From: Pseudomonas sp. G.S.17
GTDB taxonomy: Bacteria > Pseudomonadota > Gammaproteobacteria > Pseudomonadales > Pseudomonadaceae
Assembly (NCBI RefSeq): GCF_038096165.1
Contig: NZ_CP151076.1
Span: 1,364,001-1,428,000, forward strand
Direction: 5' to 3'
DNA: 64,000 nt
How positions within the stretch are numbered: the first letter of the stretch is position 1; each line of letters starts with the position of its first letter. A program made the position numbers and the translations under genes. Below are positions 10,531-20,318 of this stretch, one piece after another. The notes beneath the pieces were generated by a model that saw nothing but the letters and a program-made list of their open reading frames with translations, was not told the origin of the DNA and did no database searches.

Positions 10531-11304
10531 TTGCTGCAAAACATTCGTGTTGTCCTGGTCGGTACCAGTCATCCCGGCAATATCGGAGGGGCTGCTCGCG
10601 CCATGAAAAACATGGGGCTTTCGCGCCTGGTGCTTGTGGATCCGCTGGTCTTTCCCCATCACGAGGCCGACGCCCGGGCTTCCGGGGCGAGCGACATCCT
10701 CGAAAACGCCCAGGTGGTTGCGACCCTTGAAGACGCTTTGGTGGGCTGCAATCTGGTCTTGGGCACCAGTGCCCGTGATCGGCGCATCCCTTGGCCGCTG
10801 CTCGATCCGCGCGAGTCTGGCGTGATGGCTGCCGAACAGGCAGGGCAGGGCGCCGAGGTGGCATTGGTGTTTGGTCGTGAATACGCCGGCCTGACCAACG
10901 AGGAGCTGCAGCGATGTCACTATCACGTGCATATCCCGTCCGACCCTGAATTCAGCTCGCTGAACCTGGCGGCGGCAGTTCAGGTGCTCAGTTACGAGGT
11001 GCGCATGTCCTGGTTGGTGGCTCAAGGGCAGCCGACCAAGACCGAAAAAGTCGAAGTGACCTCGGTGCGCAGCGCTGATCTGGCGACCATGGACGAAATG
11101 GAAGGTTTTTACGGGCACCTCGAAGCCACGCTGGTAGCGATTGGTTTCATGGATCCGGAAAAGCCACGGCATTTGATGGCTCGACTGCGCCGCCTGTACG
11201 GTCGCAGCGACGTGAATCGCTCGGAGCTGAGCATTCTGCGCGGGATCCTCACGGAGACCCAGAAATCAGCCCGCGGTGAACCCTATAAGCGGAAGGATCA
11301 ATGA
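10531..11304 (+). CDS. trmJ: tRNA (cytidine/uridine-2'-O-)-methyltransferase TrmJ
   Basis: A 257-residue SPOUT-class methyltransferase that modifies ribose at position 32 of several tRNAs using SAM. The N-terminal block reads [20 protein letters not shown]; most homologues have N or E where this one has G before TSHPGN. Knot-region motifs are [15 protein letters not shown] (about residues 110-124) and [24 protein letters not shown]-terminal dimerisation helix contains [13 protein letters not shown]. The start is TTG (LLQNIRVV in homologues). The stop overlaps the cysE start region (ATGATG), so the two are coupled. Confidence 0.93.
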   Translation: MLQNIRVVLVGTSHPGNIGGAARAMKNMGLSRLVLVDPLVFPHHEADARASGASDILENAQVVATLEDALVGCNLVLGTSARDRRIPWPLLDPRESGVMAAEQAGQGAEVALVFGREYAGLTNEELQRCHYHVHIPSDPEFSSLNLAAAVQVLSYEVRMSWLVAQGQPTKTEKVEVTSVRSADLATMDEMEGFYGHLEATLVAIGFMDPEKPRHLMARLRRLYGRSDVNRSELSILRGILTETQKSARGEPYKRKDQ

Positions 11305-12080
11305 TGTTCGAGCGTCTGCGAGAAGATATTCAAAGTGTATTCCATCGTGATCCGGCGGCACGCAATGCCTTTGAAGTGCTGACCTGCTATCCAGGCATGC
11401 ACGCGATCTGGCTGCATCGTCTGGCCCATATTCTTTGGTTGCAGGGTCTGAAGTGGCCGGCGCGAGTGGTGTCGAACTTCGGTCGCTGGATGACCGGTAT
11501 CGAAATCCATCCCGGTGCCAAAGTTGGTCGACGGTTTTTTATCGATCACGGCATGGGTATCGTGATCGGCGAGACGGCCGAGATCGGCAATGACGTCACG
11601 CTGTATCAGGGCGTGACGCTCGGCGGGACCAGCTGGAATGCCGGCAAGCGCCATCCGACTCTCGAAGACGGTGTCGTGGTCGGCGCTGGCGCCAAGGTGC
11701 TCGGGCCGTTCACGGTGGGGGCGGGCGCGAAGATCGGCTCCAACGCGGTGGTGACCAAGGCGGTGCCGGCTGGTGCCACGGCGGTGGGTATTCCGGGGCG
11801 CATCATCATCAAGTCCGACGATGATGTGCAGGCCAAACGCAAGGCAATTGCCGAGAAGTTGGGTTTCGATGCCTATGGCGTCAGCGAAGACATGCCCGAT
11901 CCGGTGGCGCGAGCCATTGGCCAGTTGCTTGATCACTTGCAAGCCGTGGACGTGCGCCTGGAAGGCATGTGCGATGCACTCAAAGGCCTGGGCAGCGATT
12001 ATTGCGCCAAGGAACTTCCCGAACTGCATGACGAGGTCTTCGACTGCGTCAAGGACAAGAGCGAAAGCAAGGTCGGTTGA
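11304..12080 (+). CDS. cysE: Serine O-acetyltransferase
   Basis: CysE acetylates L-serine with acetyl-CoA, the committed step of cysteine synthesis. This 258-residue protein has an N-terminal helical region ([35 protein letters not shown]) and a left-handed beta helix of hexapeptide repeats ([60 protein letters not shown]) with the catalytic His of [13 protein letters not shown]. The Pseudomonas type carries a ~60-residue C-terminal extension rather than the short enterobacterial feedback tail. Two adjacent ATGs (11301, 11304) are possible; the second matches the usual family start. It lies just upstream of the isc operon, whose IscS consumes cysteine. Confidence 0.95.
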   Translation: MFERLREDIQSVFHRDPAARNAFEVLTCYPGMHAIWLHRLAHILWLQGLKWPARVVSNFGRWMTGIEIHPGAKVGRRFFIDHGMGIVIGETAEIGNDVTLYQGVTLGGTSWNAGKRHPTLEDGVVVGAGAKVLGPFTVGAGAKIGSNAVVTKAVPAGATAVGIPGRIIIKSDDDVQAKRKAIAEKLGFDAYGVSEDMPDPVARAIGQLLDHLQAVDVRLEGMCDALKGLGSDYCAKELPELHDEVFDCVKDKSESKVG

Positions 12081-12162
12081 TGCCGGGCGTGTCATGCGGC
12101 CCAGCGTTTGCTATGATGCGGCCGCAGTTTTGCAGGTATTCCCGACTAAATTGCTTGGTCTT

Positions 12163-12195
12163 ATAGTTGACTTAAACAGTCGGGAATAGCATACT
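12163..12195 (+). promoter_or_regulatory. isc operon promoter with overlapping IscR type 1 box
   Basis: Positions 12163-12187 match the type 1 IscR operator (ATAGTTGACT, five bases, AGTCGGGAAT) with GACT and AGTC half-sites in dyad. A sigma70-like promoter overlaps it: -35 TTGACT at 12167-12172, 17-bp spacer, -10 CATACT at 12190-12195. This is the known autoregulatory layout in which [2Fe-2S]-IscR blocks RNA polymerase. A second partial GACT/GGTC pair lies just upstream at 12138-12162. Confidence 0.85.
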
Positions 12196-12227
12196 CGATT
12201 TTATCCAGAACCTCTGTGGTACACGCC

Positions 12228-12719
12228 ATGCGACTGACTACGAAAGGCCGATACGCTGTAACTGCCATGCTCGATCTGGCACTACATGCGCAGCACGGGC
12301 CAGTGTCACTGGCCGATATCTCTGAGCGACAAGGCATTTCCCTGTCCTACCTCGAGCAACTGTTCGCCAAGCTGCGTCGCAGCAGTCTGGTGTCGAGCGT
12401 GCGGGGGCCGGGCGGTGGTTATCAGCTATCCCGCAGCATGCAAAGCATCCAGGTCTCTCAGGTGATCGATGCCGTCAACGAGTCTGTTGATGCAACACGT
12501 TGCCAGGGGCTGGGCGATTGCCATGCCGGTGATACCTGTCTGACCCACCACTTGTGGTGTGATCTCAGCCAGCAGATTCACGAATTTCTAAGCGGTATCA
12601 GCCTGGCCGACCTTGTTACTCGCCGTGAGGTGCAAGAAGTCGCCCAGCGCCAGGATCTGCGTCGTTCCCATACCAAGACGCATTACCTGGATAAGATTGA
12701 AACGTCCGCCGTCGAATGA
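12228..12719 (+). CDS. iscR: Fe-S cluster assembly transcriptional regulator IscR
   Basis: A 163-residue Rrf2-family winged-helix repressor that binds a [2Fe-2S] cluster and controls the isc operon. It has the conserved start [20 protein letters not shown], recognition region [15 protein letters not shown], wing [14 protein letters not shown], and the cluster-binding cysteines [13 protein letters not shown] (three Cys, residues about 92-104) with a following His. ATG at 12228 is used rather than an in-frame GTG at 12216 because it is the conserved start. The operator lies immediately upstream and the structural isc genes follow on the same strand. Confidence 0.97.
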   Translation: MRLTTKGRYAVTAMLDLALHAQHGPVSLADISERQGISLSYLEQLFAKLRRSSLVSSVRGPGGGYQLSRSMQSIQVSQVIDAVNESVDATRCQGLGDCHAGDTCLTHHLWCDLSQQIHEFLSGISLADLVTRREVQEVAQRQDLRRSHTKTHYLDKIETSAVE

Positions 12720-12763
12720 ACGCAGATGAATGAGCGGTGCGCCTGCCTGATAGGAGAGCTTCA

Positions 12764-13978
12764 ATGAAATTGCCGATTTACCTTGATTACTCCGCGACGA
12801 CCCCGGTCGATCCGCGAGTCGCGCAGAAAATGATCGAATGCCTGACCGTCGAAGGAAACTTCGGCAACCCGGCTTCGCGTTCCCACGTGTTTGGCTGGAA
12901 AGCTGAAGAAGCGGTGGAGAATGCGCGTCGTCAGGTCGCTGATCTGGTTAACGCCGATCCACGCGAAATCGTCTGGACTTCCGGTGCGACCGAGTCCGAC
13001 AACCTGGCAATCAAGGGCGTGGCGCATTTCTACGCCAGCAAGGGCAAGCACATCATCACCAACAAGATCGAGCACAAGGCTGTGCTTGATACGACGCGTC
13101 AACTTGAGCGTGAAGGTTTTGAAGTCACCTACATCGAGCCCGGCGAAGATGGCCTGGTGACTCCGGCAATGGTTGAAGCGGCTCTGCGCGACGACACCAT
13201 TCTGGTTTCGATCATGCACGTGAACAACGAAATCGGCACCATCAACGACATCGCGGCGATTGGCGAACTGACCCGTTCGCGCGGCGTGCTGTTCCACGTT
13301 GATGCGGCGCAGTCCACCGGCAAAATCGAAATCGACCTGGCCAGCCTCAAGGTCGATCTGATGTCCTTCTCGGCGCACAAGACTTACGGCCCTAAAGGCA
13401 TCGGCGCCCTCTACGTGAGCCGCAAACCGCGCGTTCGCCTGGAAGCGGCCATGCATGGCGGCGGTCACGAGCGCGGCATGCGTTCCGGCACGCTGGCAAC
13501 CCACCAGATCGTTGGCATGGGTGAAGCGTTCCACGTTGCCAAGCAAGACATGGCTGCCGAATACGCCCATGTCAAAGCCTTGAGCGAGCGTTTCTACAAG
13601 CAGGTTGAAAATCTGGAAGAGCTGTACATCAACGGCAGCATGATCTCCCGTGTACCGCACAACCTGAACCTGAGCTTCAACTACGTCGAAGGCGAGTCGC
13701 TGATCATGGCGCTCAAGGATCTGGCGGTTTCGTCCGGTTCGGCCTGTACCTCGGCGTCGCTTGAGCCGTCGTACGTGCTGCGCGCCCTTGGTCGTAATGA
13801 CGAACTGGCTCATAGCTCGATACGCTTTACCTTCGGCCGTTTCACCACCGAAGAAGAAATCGATTATGCGGCGCAGAAAGTCTGCGAAGCGGTCACCAAG
13901 CTGCGTGCACTTTCGCCGCTCTGGGACATGTACAAAGACGGTGTCGACATCTCCAAGATCGAGTGGGCGGCGCATTAA
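12764..13978 (+). CDS. iscS: Cysteine desulfurase IscS
   Basis: The PLP enzyme (404 residues) that removes sulfur from cysteine and passes it to IscU and to tRNA thiolation. Motifs are [18 protein letters not shown] at the start, the cofactor region [14 protein letters not shown] [25 protein letters not shown], the PLP lysine in [17 protein letters not shown] (about residue 206), and the active-site loop Cys in [21 protein letters not shown] (about residue 328). ATG at 12764 is preceded by AGGAGAG at 12753-12759. It is the second gene of the isc operon. Confidence 0.98.
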   Translation: MKLPIYLDYSATTPVDPRVAQKMIECLTVEGNFGNPASRSHVFGWKAEEAVENARRQVADLVNADPREIVWTSGATESDNLAIKGVAHFYASKGKHIITNKIEHKAVLDTTRQLEREGFEVTYIEPGEDGLVTPAMVEAALRDDTILVSIMHVNNEIGTINDIAAIGELTRSRGVLFHVDAAQSTGKIEIDLASLKVDLMSFSAHKTYGPKGIGALYVSRKPRVRLEAAMHGGGHERGMRSGTLATHQIVGMGEAFHVAKQDMAAEYAHVKALSERFYKQVENLEELYINGSMISRVPHNLNLSFNYVEGESLIMALKDLAVSSGSACTSASLEPSYVLRALGRNDELAHSSIRFTFGRFTTEEEIDYAAQKVCEAVTKLRALSPLWDMYKDGVDISKIEWAAH

Positions 13979-14063
13979 TTTAAAGTCGCCTCCCAAGCGA
14001 GCCGTGCGCAACTAACCGTGCACATGGCATGCAGAGCGACTCCCTGATGAGAGGAATAGCACC

Positions 14064-14450
14064 ATGGCTTACAGCGAAAAGGTCATCGACCACTACGAGA
14101 ACCCGCGCAACGTCGGCAAGATGAACGCGGAAGATCCTGATGTTGGCACCGGCATGGTCGGCGCTCCGGCTTGCGGCGACGTAATGCGCTTGCAAATCAA
14201 GGTCAACGATCAAGGCATCATTGAAGACGCCAAGTTCAAGACCTACGGCTGCGGTTCGGCAATTGCTTCCAGCTCCCTGGCAACCGAGTGGATGAAGGGC
14301 AAGACTCTGGATGAAGCAGAGACCATCAAGAACACTCAGCTGGCTGAAGAACTGGCCTTGCCGCCGGTGAAAATCCACTGCTCCGTGCTCGCCGAAGACG
14401 CCATCAAGGCCGCTGTTCGCGATTACCGGCAGAAGAAAGGCCTGCTGTAA
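14064..14450 (+). CDS. iscU: Fe-S cluster scaffold IscU
   Basis: This 128-residue protein is the scaffold on which [2Fe-2S] clusters are built from IscS sulfur. The conserved start is MAYSEKVIDHYENPRNVG. The three cluster cysteines lie in GAPACGDVM (about residue 37), TYGCGSAIASSS (about 63) and HCSVLAEDAI (about 106). The HscA recognition motif LPPVK is present just before the last Cys. It is spaced 85 bp from iscS with a GAGAGGAATAGCACC ribosome binding region. Confidence 0.98.
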   Translation: MAYSEKVIDHYENPRNVGKMNAEDPDVGTGMVGAPACGDVMRLQIKVNDQGIIEDAKFKTYGCGSAIASSSLATEWMKGKTLDEAETIKNTQLAEELALPPVKIHCSVLAEDAIKAAVRDYRQKKGLL

Positions 14451-14510
14451 GCAGCAGTCTTTTTCTAAAGAAGCTTGCGTTAAGTAACTGCGTTGCAATA
14501 AGGAGCTCCG

Positions 14511-14834
14511 ATGTCTATCAGCATGACAGAAGCTGCCGCTAAACACGTACGACGCTCCCTCGACGGGCGCGGCAAAGGTGATGGCGTTCGTCTGGGTGTT
14601 CGCACCACAGGTTGTTCCGGTCTCGCCTATGTGCTCGAGTTCGTCGACGAGGCGAACACTGAAGATACCGTGTACGAATTGCACGGCGTCAAGGTGATCA
14701 TCGATCCGAAAAGCCTGGTCTACCTTGATGGCACCGAGCTCGATTTCGTCAAGGAAGGGTTGAACGAAGGCTTCAAGTTCAACAACCCCAACTCGCGCGG
14801 TGAATGTGGCTGCGGCGAAAGCTTCAACATCTGA
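14511..14834 (+). CDS. iscA: Iron-sulfur assembly protein IscA
   Basis: A 107-residue A-type carrier that delivers Fe-S clusters to apo-proteins. It starts [20 protein letters not shown] and has the three conserved cysteines: one in [12 protein letters not shown] (about residue 35) and two in the C-terminal CGCGESF (about residues 99 and 101). An AAGGAGCTCCG ribosome binding site precedes ATG. The next gene, hscB, begins 8 bp after the stop. Confidence 0.97.
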   Translation: MSISMTEAAAKHVRRSLDGRGKGDGVRLGVRTTGCSGLAYVLEFVDEANTEDTVYELHGVKVIIDPKSLVYLDGTELDFVKEGLNEGFKFNNPNSRGECGCGESFNI

Positions 14835-14842
14835 GGCTTATC

Positions 14843-15364
14843 GTGGGTACTCCTTGTCATTACGCCTTGTTTGAGCTCAAGCCGAGCTTTCGCCTTGATC
14901 TCGATCAACTGGCCACGCGCTATCGCGAGCTGGCCAGGGCCGTGCATCCAGATCGCTTTGCTGACGCTTCCGAGCGTGAGCAGCGTCTTGCGCTGGAACA
15001 TTCCGCCAGCCTCAACGAAGCCTATCAGACGCTCAAGAACGCCCCGAAACGGGCGCGTTATCTGTTGGCGATGCGTGGCGATGAGGTTCCGCTGGAAGTG
15101 ACCGTGCACGATCCCGAGTTTCTTCTGCAGCAGATGCAATGGCGCGAAGAGCTTGAGGATCTGCAGGACGAAGCGGATCTGGCGGGAGTTGCCGTCTTCA
15201 AGCGACGCCTCAAGGTTGCGCAGGAAGAACTGAACGAAAGCTTCGCTGCTTGTTGGGACGACGCTGCGCAACGCGATGAGGCCGAACGGCTGATGCGGCG
15301 CATGCAGTTCCTCGACAAGCTCTCTTACGAAGTGCGCCAGCTTGAAGAGCGCCTCGACGATTAA
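14843..15364 (+). CDS. hscB: Fe-S co-chaperone HscB
   Basis: A 173-residue J-type co-chaperone that brings IscU to HscA and stimulates its ATPase. The J domain holds [13 protein letters not shown] with the HPD motif near residue 32, and [21 protein letters not shown]. The C-terminal three-helix IscU-binding domain follows ([19 protein letters not shown]). The start is GTG at 14843 ([15 protein letters not shown]), preceded by GAGG; the frame is open further upstream but those residues overlap iscA. Confidence 0.96.
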   Translation: MGTPCHYALFELKPSFRLDLDQLATRYRELARAVHPDRFADASEREQRLALEHSASLNEAYQTLKNAPKRARYLLAMRGDEVPLEVTVHDPEFLLQQMQWREELEDLQDEADLAGVAVFKRRLKVAQEELNESFAACWDDAAQRDEAERLMRRMQFLDKLSYEVRQLEERLDD

Positions 15365-15410
15365 CCCCGTGCTGCTCCTGGCCGCACGCCTGTGATTATT
15401 CAGATAAAGC

Positions 15411-17273
15411 ATGGCCTTACTGCAGATCGCCGAACCCGGCCAAAGTCCTCAACCGCACCAGCGTCGGCTGGCTGTGGGTATCGACCTGGGCACCACCAAT
15501 TCGCTGGTCGCTGCATTGCGCAGCGGTCTCTCCGAACCGCTGGCTGACGCGCAAGGGCAGGTCATTCTGCCGTCCGCCGTGCGCTATCACGCCGACCGCG
15601 TCGAAGTCGGTCAGGCTGCCAAAGCCGCCGCCGCTGCCGACCCGTTCAATACCGTGCTTTCGGTCAAGCGCCTGATGGGGCGCGGTCTGGCGGACGTCAA
15701 GCAGCTGGGCGAGCAATTGCCTTACCGCTTCGTCGGCGGCGAGTCGCACATGCCGTTCATCGAAACCATTCAAGGCCCGAAAAGCCCGGTCGAAGTCTCC
15801 GCTGACATCCTCAAGGTGTTGCGTGAGCGGGCTGAGCTGGCATTGGGTGGCGAACTGGTAGGCGCGGTGATCACTGTTCCGGCTTATTTTGACGACGCTC
15901 AGCGTCAGGCCACCAAAGACGCCGCCAAACTTGCCGGCCTCAATGTGTTGCGTCTGCTCAATGAGCCGACCGCCGCAGCCGTGGCTTATGGCCTGGATCA
16001 AAACGCTGAAGGCGTGGTTGCCATCTACGACCTGGGCGGTGGCACCTTTGATATTTCGATTCTTCGTCTGACGGGCGGCGTCTTCGAAGTGCTGGCCACC
16101 GGCGGCGACACCGCGCTGGGTGGCGATGACTTCGATCACGCAATCGCCAGCTGGATCGTCGCTGAAGCAGGCCTGTCGGCGGATCTCGATCCGTCTACCC
16201 AGCGCAGCCTGTTGCAAGCGGCCTGCGCTGCAAAAGAAGCGCTCACTGATGTCGCCAGTGCTGATGTTGCCTACGGCGACTGGAGCGGCGTGCTGACTCG
16301 CGAGGCCTTCGATGCGCTGATCGAGCCGATGCTGGCCCGCAGCCTCAAAGCCTGCCGCCGCGCAGTGCGTGATGCCAATATCGAGCTGGACGAAGTCGAA
16401 GCGGTGGTCATGGTGGGCGGTTCGACCCGCGTTCCTCGTGTTCGTCAGGCGGTGGCCGAGTTGTTCGGTCGCCAGCCATTGACCGAAATCGATCCGGATC
16501 AAGTGGTCGCCATCGGCGCGGCGATCCAGGCCGATACCCTGGCTGGCAACAAGCGCGACGGCGAAGAATTGCTGCTGCTCGATGTGATTCCGCTCTCGTT
16601 GGGGTTGGAAACCATGGGCGGGCTGATGGAAAAAGTGATTCCGCGCAACACGACCATTCCGGTAGCGCGTGCGCAGGACTTCACGACCTACAAGGACGGC
16701 CAGTCGGCGATGATGATTCACGTGCTGCAAGGCGAGCGTGAACTGATCAGCGACTGTCGTTCCCTGGCGCGCTTCGAGCTGCGCGGCATTCCGGCGATGG
16801 TTGCCGGTGCGGCGAAAATCCGTGTCACCTTCCAGGTCGATGCTGATGGTCTGCTCAGCGTGGCTGCGCGTGAACTGGGCTCGGGTGTCGAATCGAGTAT
16901 CCAGGTCAAGCCCTCCTATGGCCTGACCGATGGCGAAATTGCCCGGATGCTCAAGGAATCGTTCCAGCACGCCAGTGACGACAAGGTCGCCCGGGTGCTG
17001 CGCGAACAGCAGGTCGACGCCCAGCGTCTGGTCGAGGCCGTCGAGGCAGCACTGGACGTGGATGGCGAACGCTTGCTGGACGCCGAAGAGCGCATGGTCA
17101 TCGACCTGCAACTGCAGGAACTACGTGAATTGATGCAAGGCACCGATGGCCCCGCCATTGAGCAGCAGACCAAGCGTCTGTCGCAAGTGACCGATGCATT
17201 TGCAGCCCGACGCATGGACTTGACCGTCAAGGCCGCGCTGTCGGGGCGCAATCTGAATGAAATCGAGGAATAA
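15411..17273 (+). CDS. hscA: Fe-S assembly chaperone HscA (Hsp70 family)
   Basis: A specialised 620-residue Hsp70 that promotes cluster release from IscU. The ATPase domain has [16 protein letters not shown] (about residues 21-36), [44 protein letters not shown] and [16 protein letters not shown]. The substrate-binding domain has a beta sandwich from [18 protein letters not shown] on, then a helical lid. The length matches HscA (about 616-620) and is shorter than DnaK, as expected. It is followed by fdx after 3 bp. Confidence 0.97.
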   Translation: MALLQIAEPGQSPQPHQRRLAVGIDLGTTNSLVAALRSGLSEPLADAQGQVILPSAVRYHADRVEVGQAAKAAAAADPFNTVLSVKRLMGRGLADVKQLGEQLPYRFVGGESHMPFIETIQGPKSPVEVSADILKVLRERAELALGGELVGAVITVPAYFDDAQRQATKDAAKLAGLNVLRLLNEPTAAAVAYGLDQNAEGVVAIYDLGGGTFDISILRLTGGVFEVLATGGDTALGGDDFDHAIASWIVAEAGLSADLDPSTQRSLLQAACAAKEALTDVASADVAYGDWSGVLTREAFDALIEPMLARSLKACRRAVRDANIELDEVEAVVMVGGSTRVPRVRQAVAELFGRQPLTEIDPDQVVAIGAAIQADTLAGNKRDGEELLLLDVIPLSLGLETMGGLMEKVIPRNTTIPVARAQDFTTYKDGQSAMMIHVLQGERELISDCRSLARFELRGIPAMVAGAAKIRVTFQVDADGLLSVAARELGSGVESSIQVKPSYGLTDGEIARMLKESFQHASDDKVARVLREQQVDAQRLVEAVEAALDVDGERLLDAEERMVIDLQLQELRELMQGTDGPAIEQQTKRLSQVTDAFAARRMDLTVKAALSGRNLNEIEE

Positions 17274-17276
17274 CTG

Positions 17277-17618
17277 ATGCCGCAGATCATTTTTCTGCCT
17301 CACGCAGTACTGTGCCCGGAAGGTCTGGTTGTTGAGGCGGCACCCGGCACCTCCATTCTCGAACTGGCTCATGAGCACCACATCGAGATCGAAAGTGCCT
17401 GCGGTGGCGTCTGCGCCTGCACCACTTGTCACTGCGTCATCCGCGAGGGTTTCAACTCGCTGGAAGAGGCTGACGAGCTGGAGGAAGATATGCTCGATAA
17501 AGCCTGGGGCCTTGAGCCACAATCGCGTCTTTCCTGCCAGGCCATCGTCGGCACTGAAGACCTGACGGTCGAGATCCCGAAATATTCGCTTAACCATGCA
17601 GCCGAAGCGCCGCACTGA
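17277..17618 (+). CDS. fdx: ISC-type [2Fe-2S] ferredoxin
   Basis: A 113-residue adrenodoxin-type ferredoxin that supplies electrons for cluster assembly. The four cluster cysteines are in ESACGGVCACTTCHC (about residues 42-51, three ligands) and RLSCQAIVG (about residue 87). The spacing is typical for Isc Fdx. The short intergenic gap to hscA (3 bp) implies co-translation. Confidence 0.97.
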   Translation: MPQIIFLPHAVLCPEGLVVEAAPGTSILELAHEHHIEIESACGGVCACTTCHCVIREGFNSLEEADELEEDMLDKAWGLEPQSRLSCQAIVGTEDLTVEIPKYSLNHAAEAPH

Positions 17619-17630
17619 CAAGGAGCTGTC

Positions 17631-17831
17631 ATGAGTCTTAAATGGGTTGATGTGCTGGATATCGCCATCCAGCTCGCGGAAAGCAAGCCGGATGTCGATC
17701 CGCGCTATGTCAATTTTGTTGAGCTGCAGCGCTGGGTTATAGCCCTGCCTGAGTTCAGCGATGATCCGACGCGTGGTGGCGAGAAGGTCCTTGAAGCCAT
17801 TCAGGCTGCCTGGATCGAAGAAGCTGACTAA
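17631..17831 (+). CDS. iscX: Fe-S cluster assembly protein IscX
   Basis: A 66-residue acidic protein (MSLKWVDVLDIAIQLAESKPD, then DPRYVNFVELQRWVIALPEF and a C-terminal IQAAWIEEAD). IscX binds IscS and iron and tunes the rate of cluster synthesis. An AAGGAGCTGTC ribosome binding site lies directly before ATG. It is the last gene of the isc operon; a hairpin that could end the operon lies 35 bp after its stop. Confidence 0.96.
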   Translation: MSLKWVDVLDIAIQLAESKPDVDPRYVNFVELQRWVIALPEFSDDPTRGGEKVLEAIQAAWIEEAD

Positions 17832-17865
17832 GCTCTGTCATTCACGCAGTTAGGCAATCCCCCGG

Positions 17866-17892
17866 AACCCGCGTATAATTCGCGGGTTTAAT
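17866..17892 (+). promoter_or_regulatory. Overlapping isc terminator hairpin and ndk -10 element
   Basis: AACCCGCG and CGCGGGTT form an 8-bp stem followed by TAATTTTT, which fits a Rho-independent terminator for the isc operon. The loop contains TATAAT (17874-17879), a perfect -10, with a weak TTAGGC -35 candidate at 17850-17855 (18-bp spacer). The same bases may end one unit and start ndk. Confidence 0.6.
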
Positions 17893-17926
17893 TTTTCGCT
17901 TTAATCATTGTTTCTGGAGTTTCACC

Positions 17927-18352
17927 ATGGCTGTTCAACGTACTTTCTCGATCATCAAGCCTGACGCCGTTGCTAAAAACGTAATCGGCGAAATCACCAC
18001 TCGCTTTGAAAAAGCAGGCCTGCGCGTTGTTGCTTCGAAACTGAAGCAACTGTCCAAAGCCGAAGCTGAAGGTTTCTACGCTGAGCACAGCGCTCGCGGT
18101 TTCTTCGGCGATCTGGTTGCGTTCATGATCTCCGGTCCTGTTGTTGTTCAGGTACTGGAAGGCGAAGAAGCCATCGCTAAAAACCGCGAGCTGATGGGCG
18201 CTACCAACCCTAAAGAAGCTGCTGCCGGTACTATCCGCGCTGATTTCGCTGATTCCATCGACGCCAACGCTGTTCACGGTTCCGATTCCGAAGCAGCCGC
18301 TGCTCGCGAAATCTCGTACTTCTTCGCAGCTACCGAAGTAACCACTCGCTAA
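17927..18352 (+). CDS. ndk: Nucleoside diphosphate kinase
   Basis: Ndk (141 residues) transfers the gamma phosphate between nucleoside triphosphates and diphosphates by a phospho-histidine intermediate. It starts [20 protein letters not shown]. The active-site His is in [20 protein letters not shown] (about residue 117), with [14 protein letters not shown] upstream. ATG is preceded by TGGAGTTTCACC. The codons look strongly optimised, in keeping with high expression. It has a strong candidate -10 upstream and is followed by rlmN after a short gap. Confidence 0.98.
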   Translation: MAVQRTFSIIKPDAVAKNVIGEITTRFEKAGLRVVASKLKQLSKAEAEGFYAEHSARGFFGDLVAFMISGPVVVQVLEGEEAIAKNRELMGATNPKEAAAGTIRADFADSIDANAVHGSDSEAAAAREISYFFAATEVTTR

Positions 18353-18384
18353 GTCCTTTTGACTAACGAGTGAAGGGTGAATTC

Positions 18385-19533
18385 ATGATTGCATCGACTG
18401 GCAAGACAAACCTGTTGGGTCTGACTCAACTGGAAATGGAAAAATTCTTCGATTCGATCGGGGAGAAGCGCTTCCGTGCCGGTCAGGTCATGAAGTGGAT
18501 TCACCACTTTGGCGTCGATGATTTCGACGCCATGACGAACGTCAGCAAGGCCCTGCGCGAAAAGCTCAAGGCCTGTGCCGAAGTTCGTGGCCCTGAAGTC
18601 GTCAGCGAGGACATCTCCACCGATGGCACCCGTAAATGGGTGGTACGTGTCGAGTCCGGCAGCTGCGTCGAAACGGTCTACATCCCCCAGGGCAAACGCG
18701 GCACCTTGTGTGTTTCGTCCCAGGCGGGTTGTGCGCTGGATTGCAGTTTCTGCTCTACCGGCAAACAAGGCTTCAACAGCAACCTCACCGCCGCCGAAGT
18801 CATCGGTCAGGTGTGGATTGCCAACAAATCCTTTGGCAGCGTCCCGGCTACCGTCGACCGTGCCATCACCAACGTGGTGATGATGGGCATGGGTGAGCCG
18901 CTGCTGAACTTCGATAATGTCATTGCCGCCATGCATCTGATGATGGATGACCTGGGCTATGGCATTTCCAAGCGCCGGGTCACGCTGTCTACCTCCGGCG
19001 TGGTACCGATGATCGACGAGCTGGCCAAGCACATCGACGTCTCCCTGGCCTTGTCGCTGCACGCGCCCAATGACGCGCTGCGCAACCAGTTGGTGCCGAT
19101 CAACAAGAAATACCCGCTGAAAATGCTCCTCGAATCCTGCCAGCGCTACATGAAGACCCTGGGTGAGAAGCGCGTGCTGACCATCGAGTACACCATGCTC
19201 AAGGACATCAACGACAAGGTCGAGCATGCGGTCGAGATGATCGAGCTGCTCAAGGACACACCTTGCAAGATCAACCTGATCCCGTTCAACCCGTTTCCGC
19301 ATTCGGGTTACGAGCGTCCGAGCAACAACGCGATCCGTCGTTTCCAGGATCAGTTGCATCAGGCGGGTTACAACGTCACTGTGCGTACCACCCGTGGCGA
19401 AGATATCGATGCGGCCTGTGGTCAGTTGGTCGGCCAGGTCATGGATCGGACTCGTCGCAGCGAGCGTTACATCGCTGTGCGTGAGTTGAGTGCCGAGGCC
19501 GATGTGGCCCAAAGCGCCGCGACTCGAACCTGA
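18385..19533 (+). CDS. rlmN: 23S rRNA A2503-C2 / tRNA A37-C2 methyltransferase RlmN
   Basis: A radical-SAM methyltransferase (382 residues). The [4Fe-4S] cluster motif [16 protein letters not shown] (CxxxCxxC) is near residue 114-121. [39 protein letters not shown] and the catalytic Cys in DIDAACGQL near the C-terminus (about 350) are present. The ATG at 18385 ([13 protein letters not shown]) with AAGGG eight bases upstream is preferred to GTG at 18370. As an Fe-S enzyme it is a client of the isc operon just upstream. Confidence 0.97.
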   Translation: MIASTGKTNLLGLTQLEMEKFFDSIGEKRFRAGQVMKWIHHFGVDDFDAMTNVSKALREKLKACAEVRGPEVVSEDISTDGTRKWVVRVESGSCVETVYIPQGKRGTLCVSSQAGCALDCSFCSTGKQGFNSNLTAAEVIGQVWIANKSFGSVPATVDRAITNVVMMGMGEPLLNFDNVIAAMHLMMDDLGYGISKRRVTLSTSGVVPMIDELAKHIDVSLALSLHAPNDALRNQLVPINKKYPLKMLLESCQRYMKTLGEKRVLTIEYTMLKDINDKVEHAVEMIELLKDTPCKINLIPFNPFPHSGYERPSNNAIRRFQDQLHQAGYNVTVRTTRGEDIDAACGQLVGQVMDRTRRSERYIAVRELSAEADVAQSAATRT

Positions 19534-19559
19534 TCGCAATCTTGACCGAGAGAATCTCA

Positions 19560-20318
19560 ATGTCCGTGCGTGCCGCGCTGCTGCTCTGTTTCATGACGAT
19601 GCTGGCGGGCTGCGTGTCATCGGGCAATATCGACCCGATGAGCACTGGCAAGGGCCGCGATGCGGCTCGTCAGGCGTACGTGCAATTGGGTCTGGGTTAT
19701 TTGCAGCAAGGCCAGACCGAGCGGGCCAAGGTGCCGTTGAAAAAAGCGCTGGACCTGGACAGTTCCGATGCCGACGCCAATGCCGCGCTGGCCCTGGTTT
19801 TCCAGGTTGAAATGGAAACGGAACTGGCGGATCAGCACTTTCGCAAGGCCTTGTCTTCGCGCAAGGGCGATGCCCGGATCCTCAACAACTACGGCAGTTT
19901 TCTCTACGAACAGGGCCGTTACAAAGAGGCCTACGCACGCTTTGAAGAAGCGGCTTCGGATTCGCTTTACCCGGAACGCTCCCGAGTATTTGAAAGCCTG
20001 GGCCTGACGGCGGTAAAGCTGGGCGACCGTGAAGCGGCGCTGAATTATTTCACCAAGGCCTTGCGCCTGGACCGCCAACTGCCACGATCATTGCTGGAAA
20101 TGGCTGAGTTGTCGTACGAAGACAGGCATTATGTGCCCTCGCGCGACTATTACGACCGTTTTAGCCAACTGAGCGAGCAAAATGCACGTAGTCTATTGCT
20201 CGGTACGCGATTGGCAAAAGTCTATGACGATCGCAACAAGGCAGCCAGTTTCGGGTTGCAACTCAAAAGACTCTATCCCGGTACGCCGGAATATCAGCAA
20301 TACCTGTCGGAGCAATGA
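19560..20318 (+). CDS. pilW: Type IV pilus biogenesis lipoprotein PilW (PilF)
   Basis: A 252-residue TPR lipoprotein needed to localise and assemble the PilQ secretin in the outer membrane. It has a lipoprotein signal peptide with lipobox LAGC near residue 20, then about six TPR units (LGLGYLQQGQTERAKVPLKK, ARILNNYGSFLYEQGRYKEA, SRVFESLGLTAVKLGDREAA) and ends LKRLYPGTPEYQQYLSEQ. ATG at 19560 is used; a TTG at 19542 in frame is less likely. The 4-bp overlap with rodZ suggests coupling. This pilW-rodZ-ispG-hisS order is standard in Pseudomonas. Confidence 0.95.
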   Translation: MSVRAALLLCFMTMLAGCVSSGNIDPMSTGKGRDAARQAYVQLGLGYLQQGQTERAKVPLKKALDLDSSDADANAALALVFQVEMETELADQHFRKALSSRKGDARILNNYGSFLYEQGRYKEAYARFEEAASDSLYPERSRVFESLGLTAVKLGDREAALNYFTKALRLDRQLPRSLLEMAELSYEDRHYVPSRDYYDRFSQLSEQNARSLLLGTRLAKVYDDRNKAASFGLQLKRLYPGTPEYQQYLSEQ

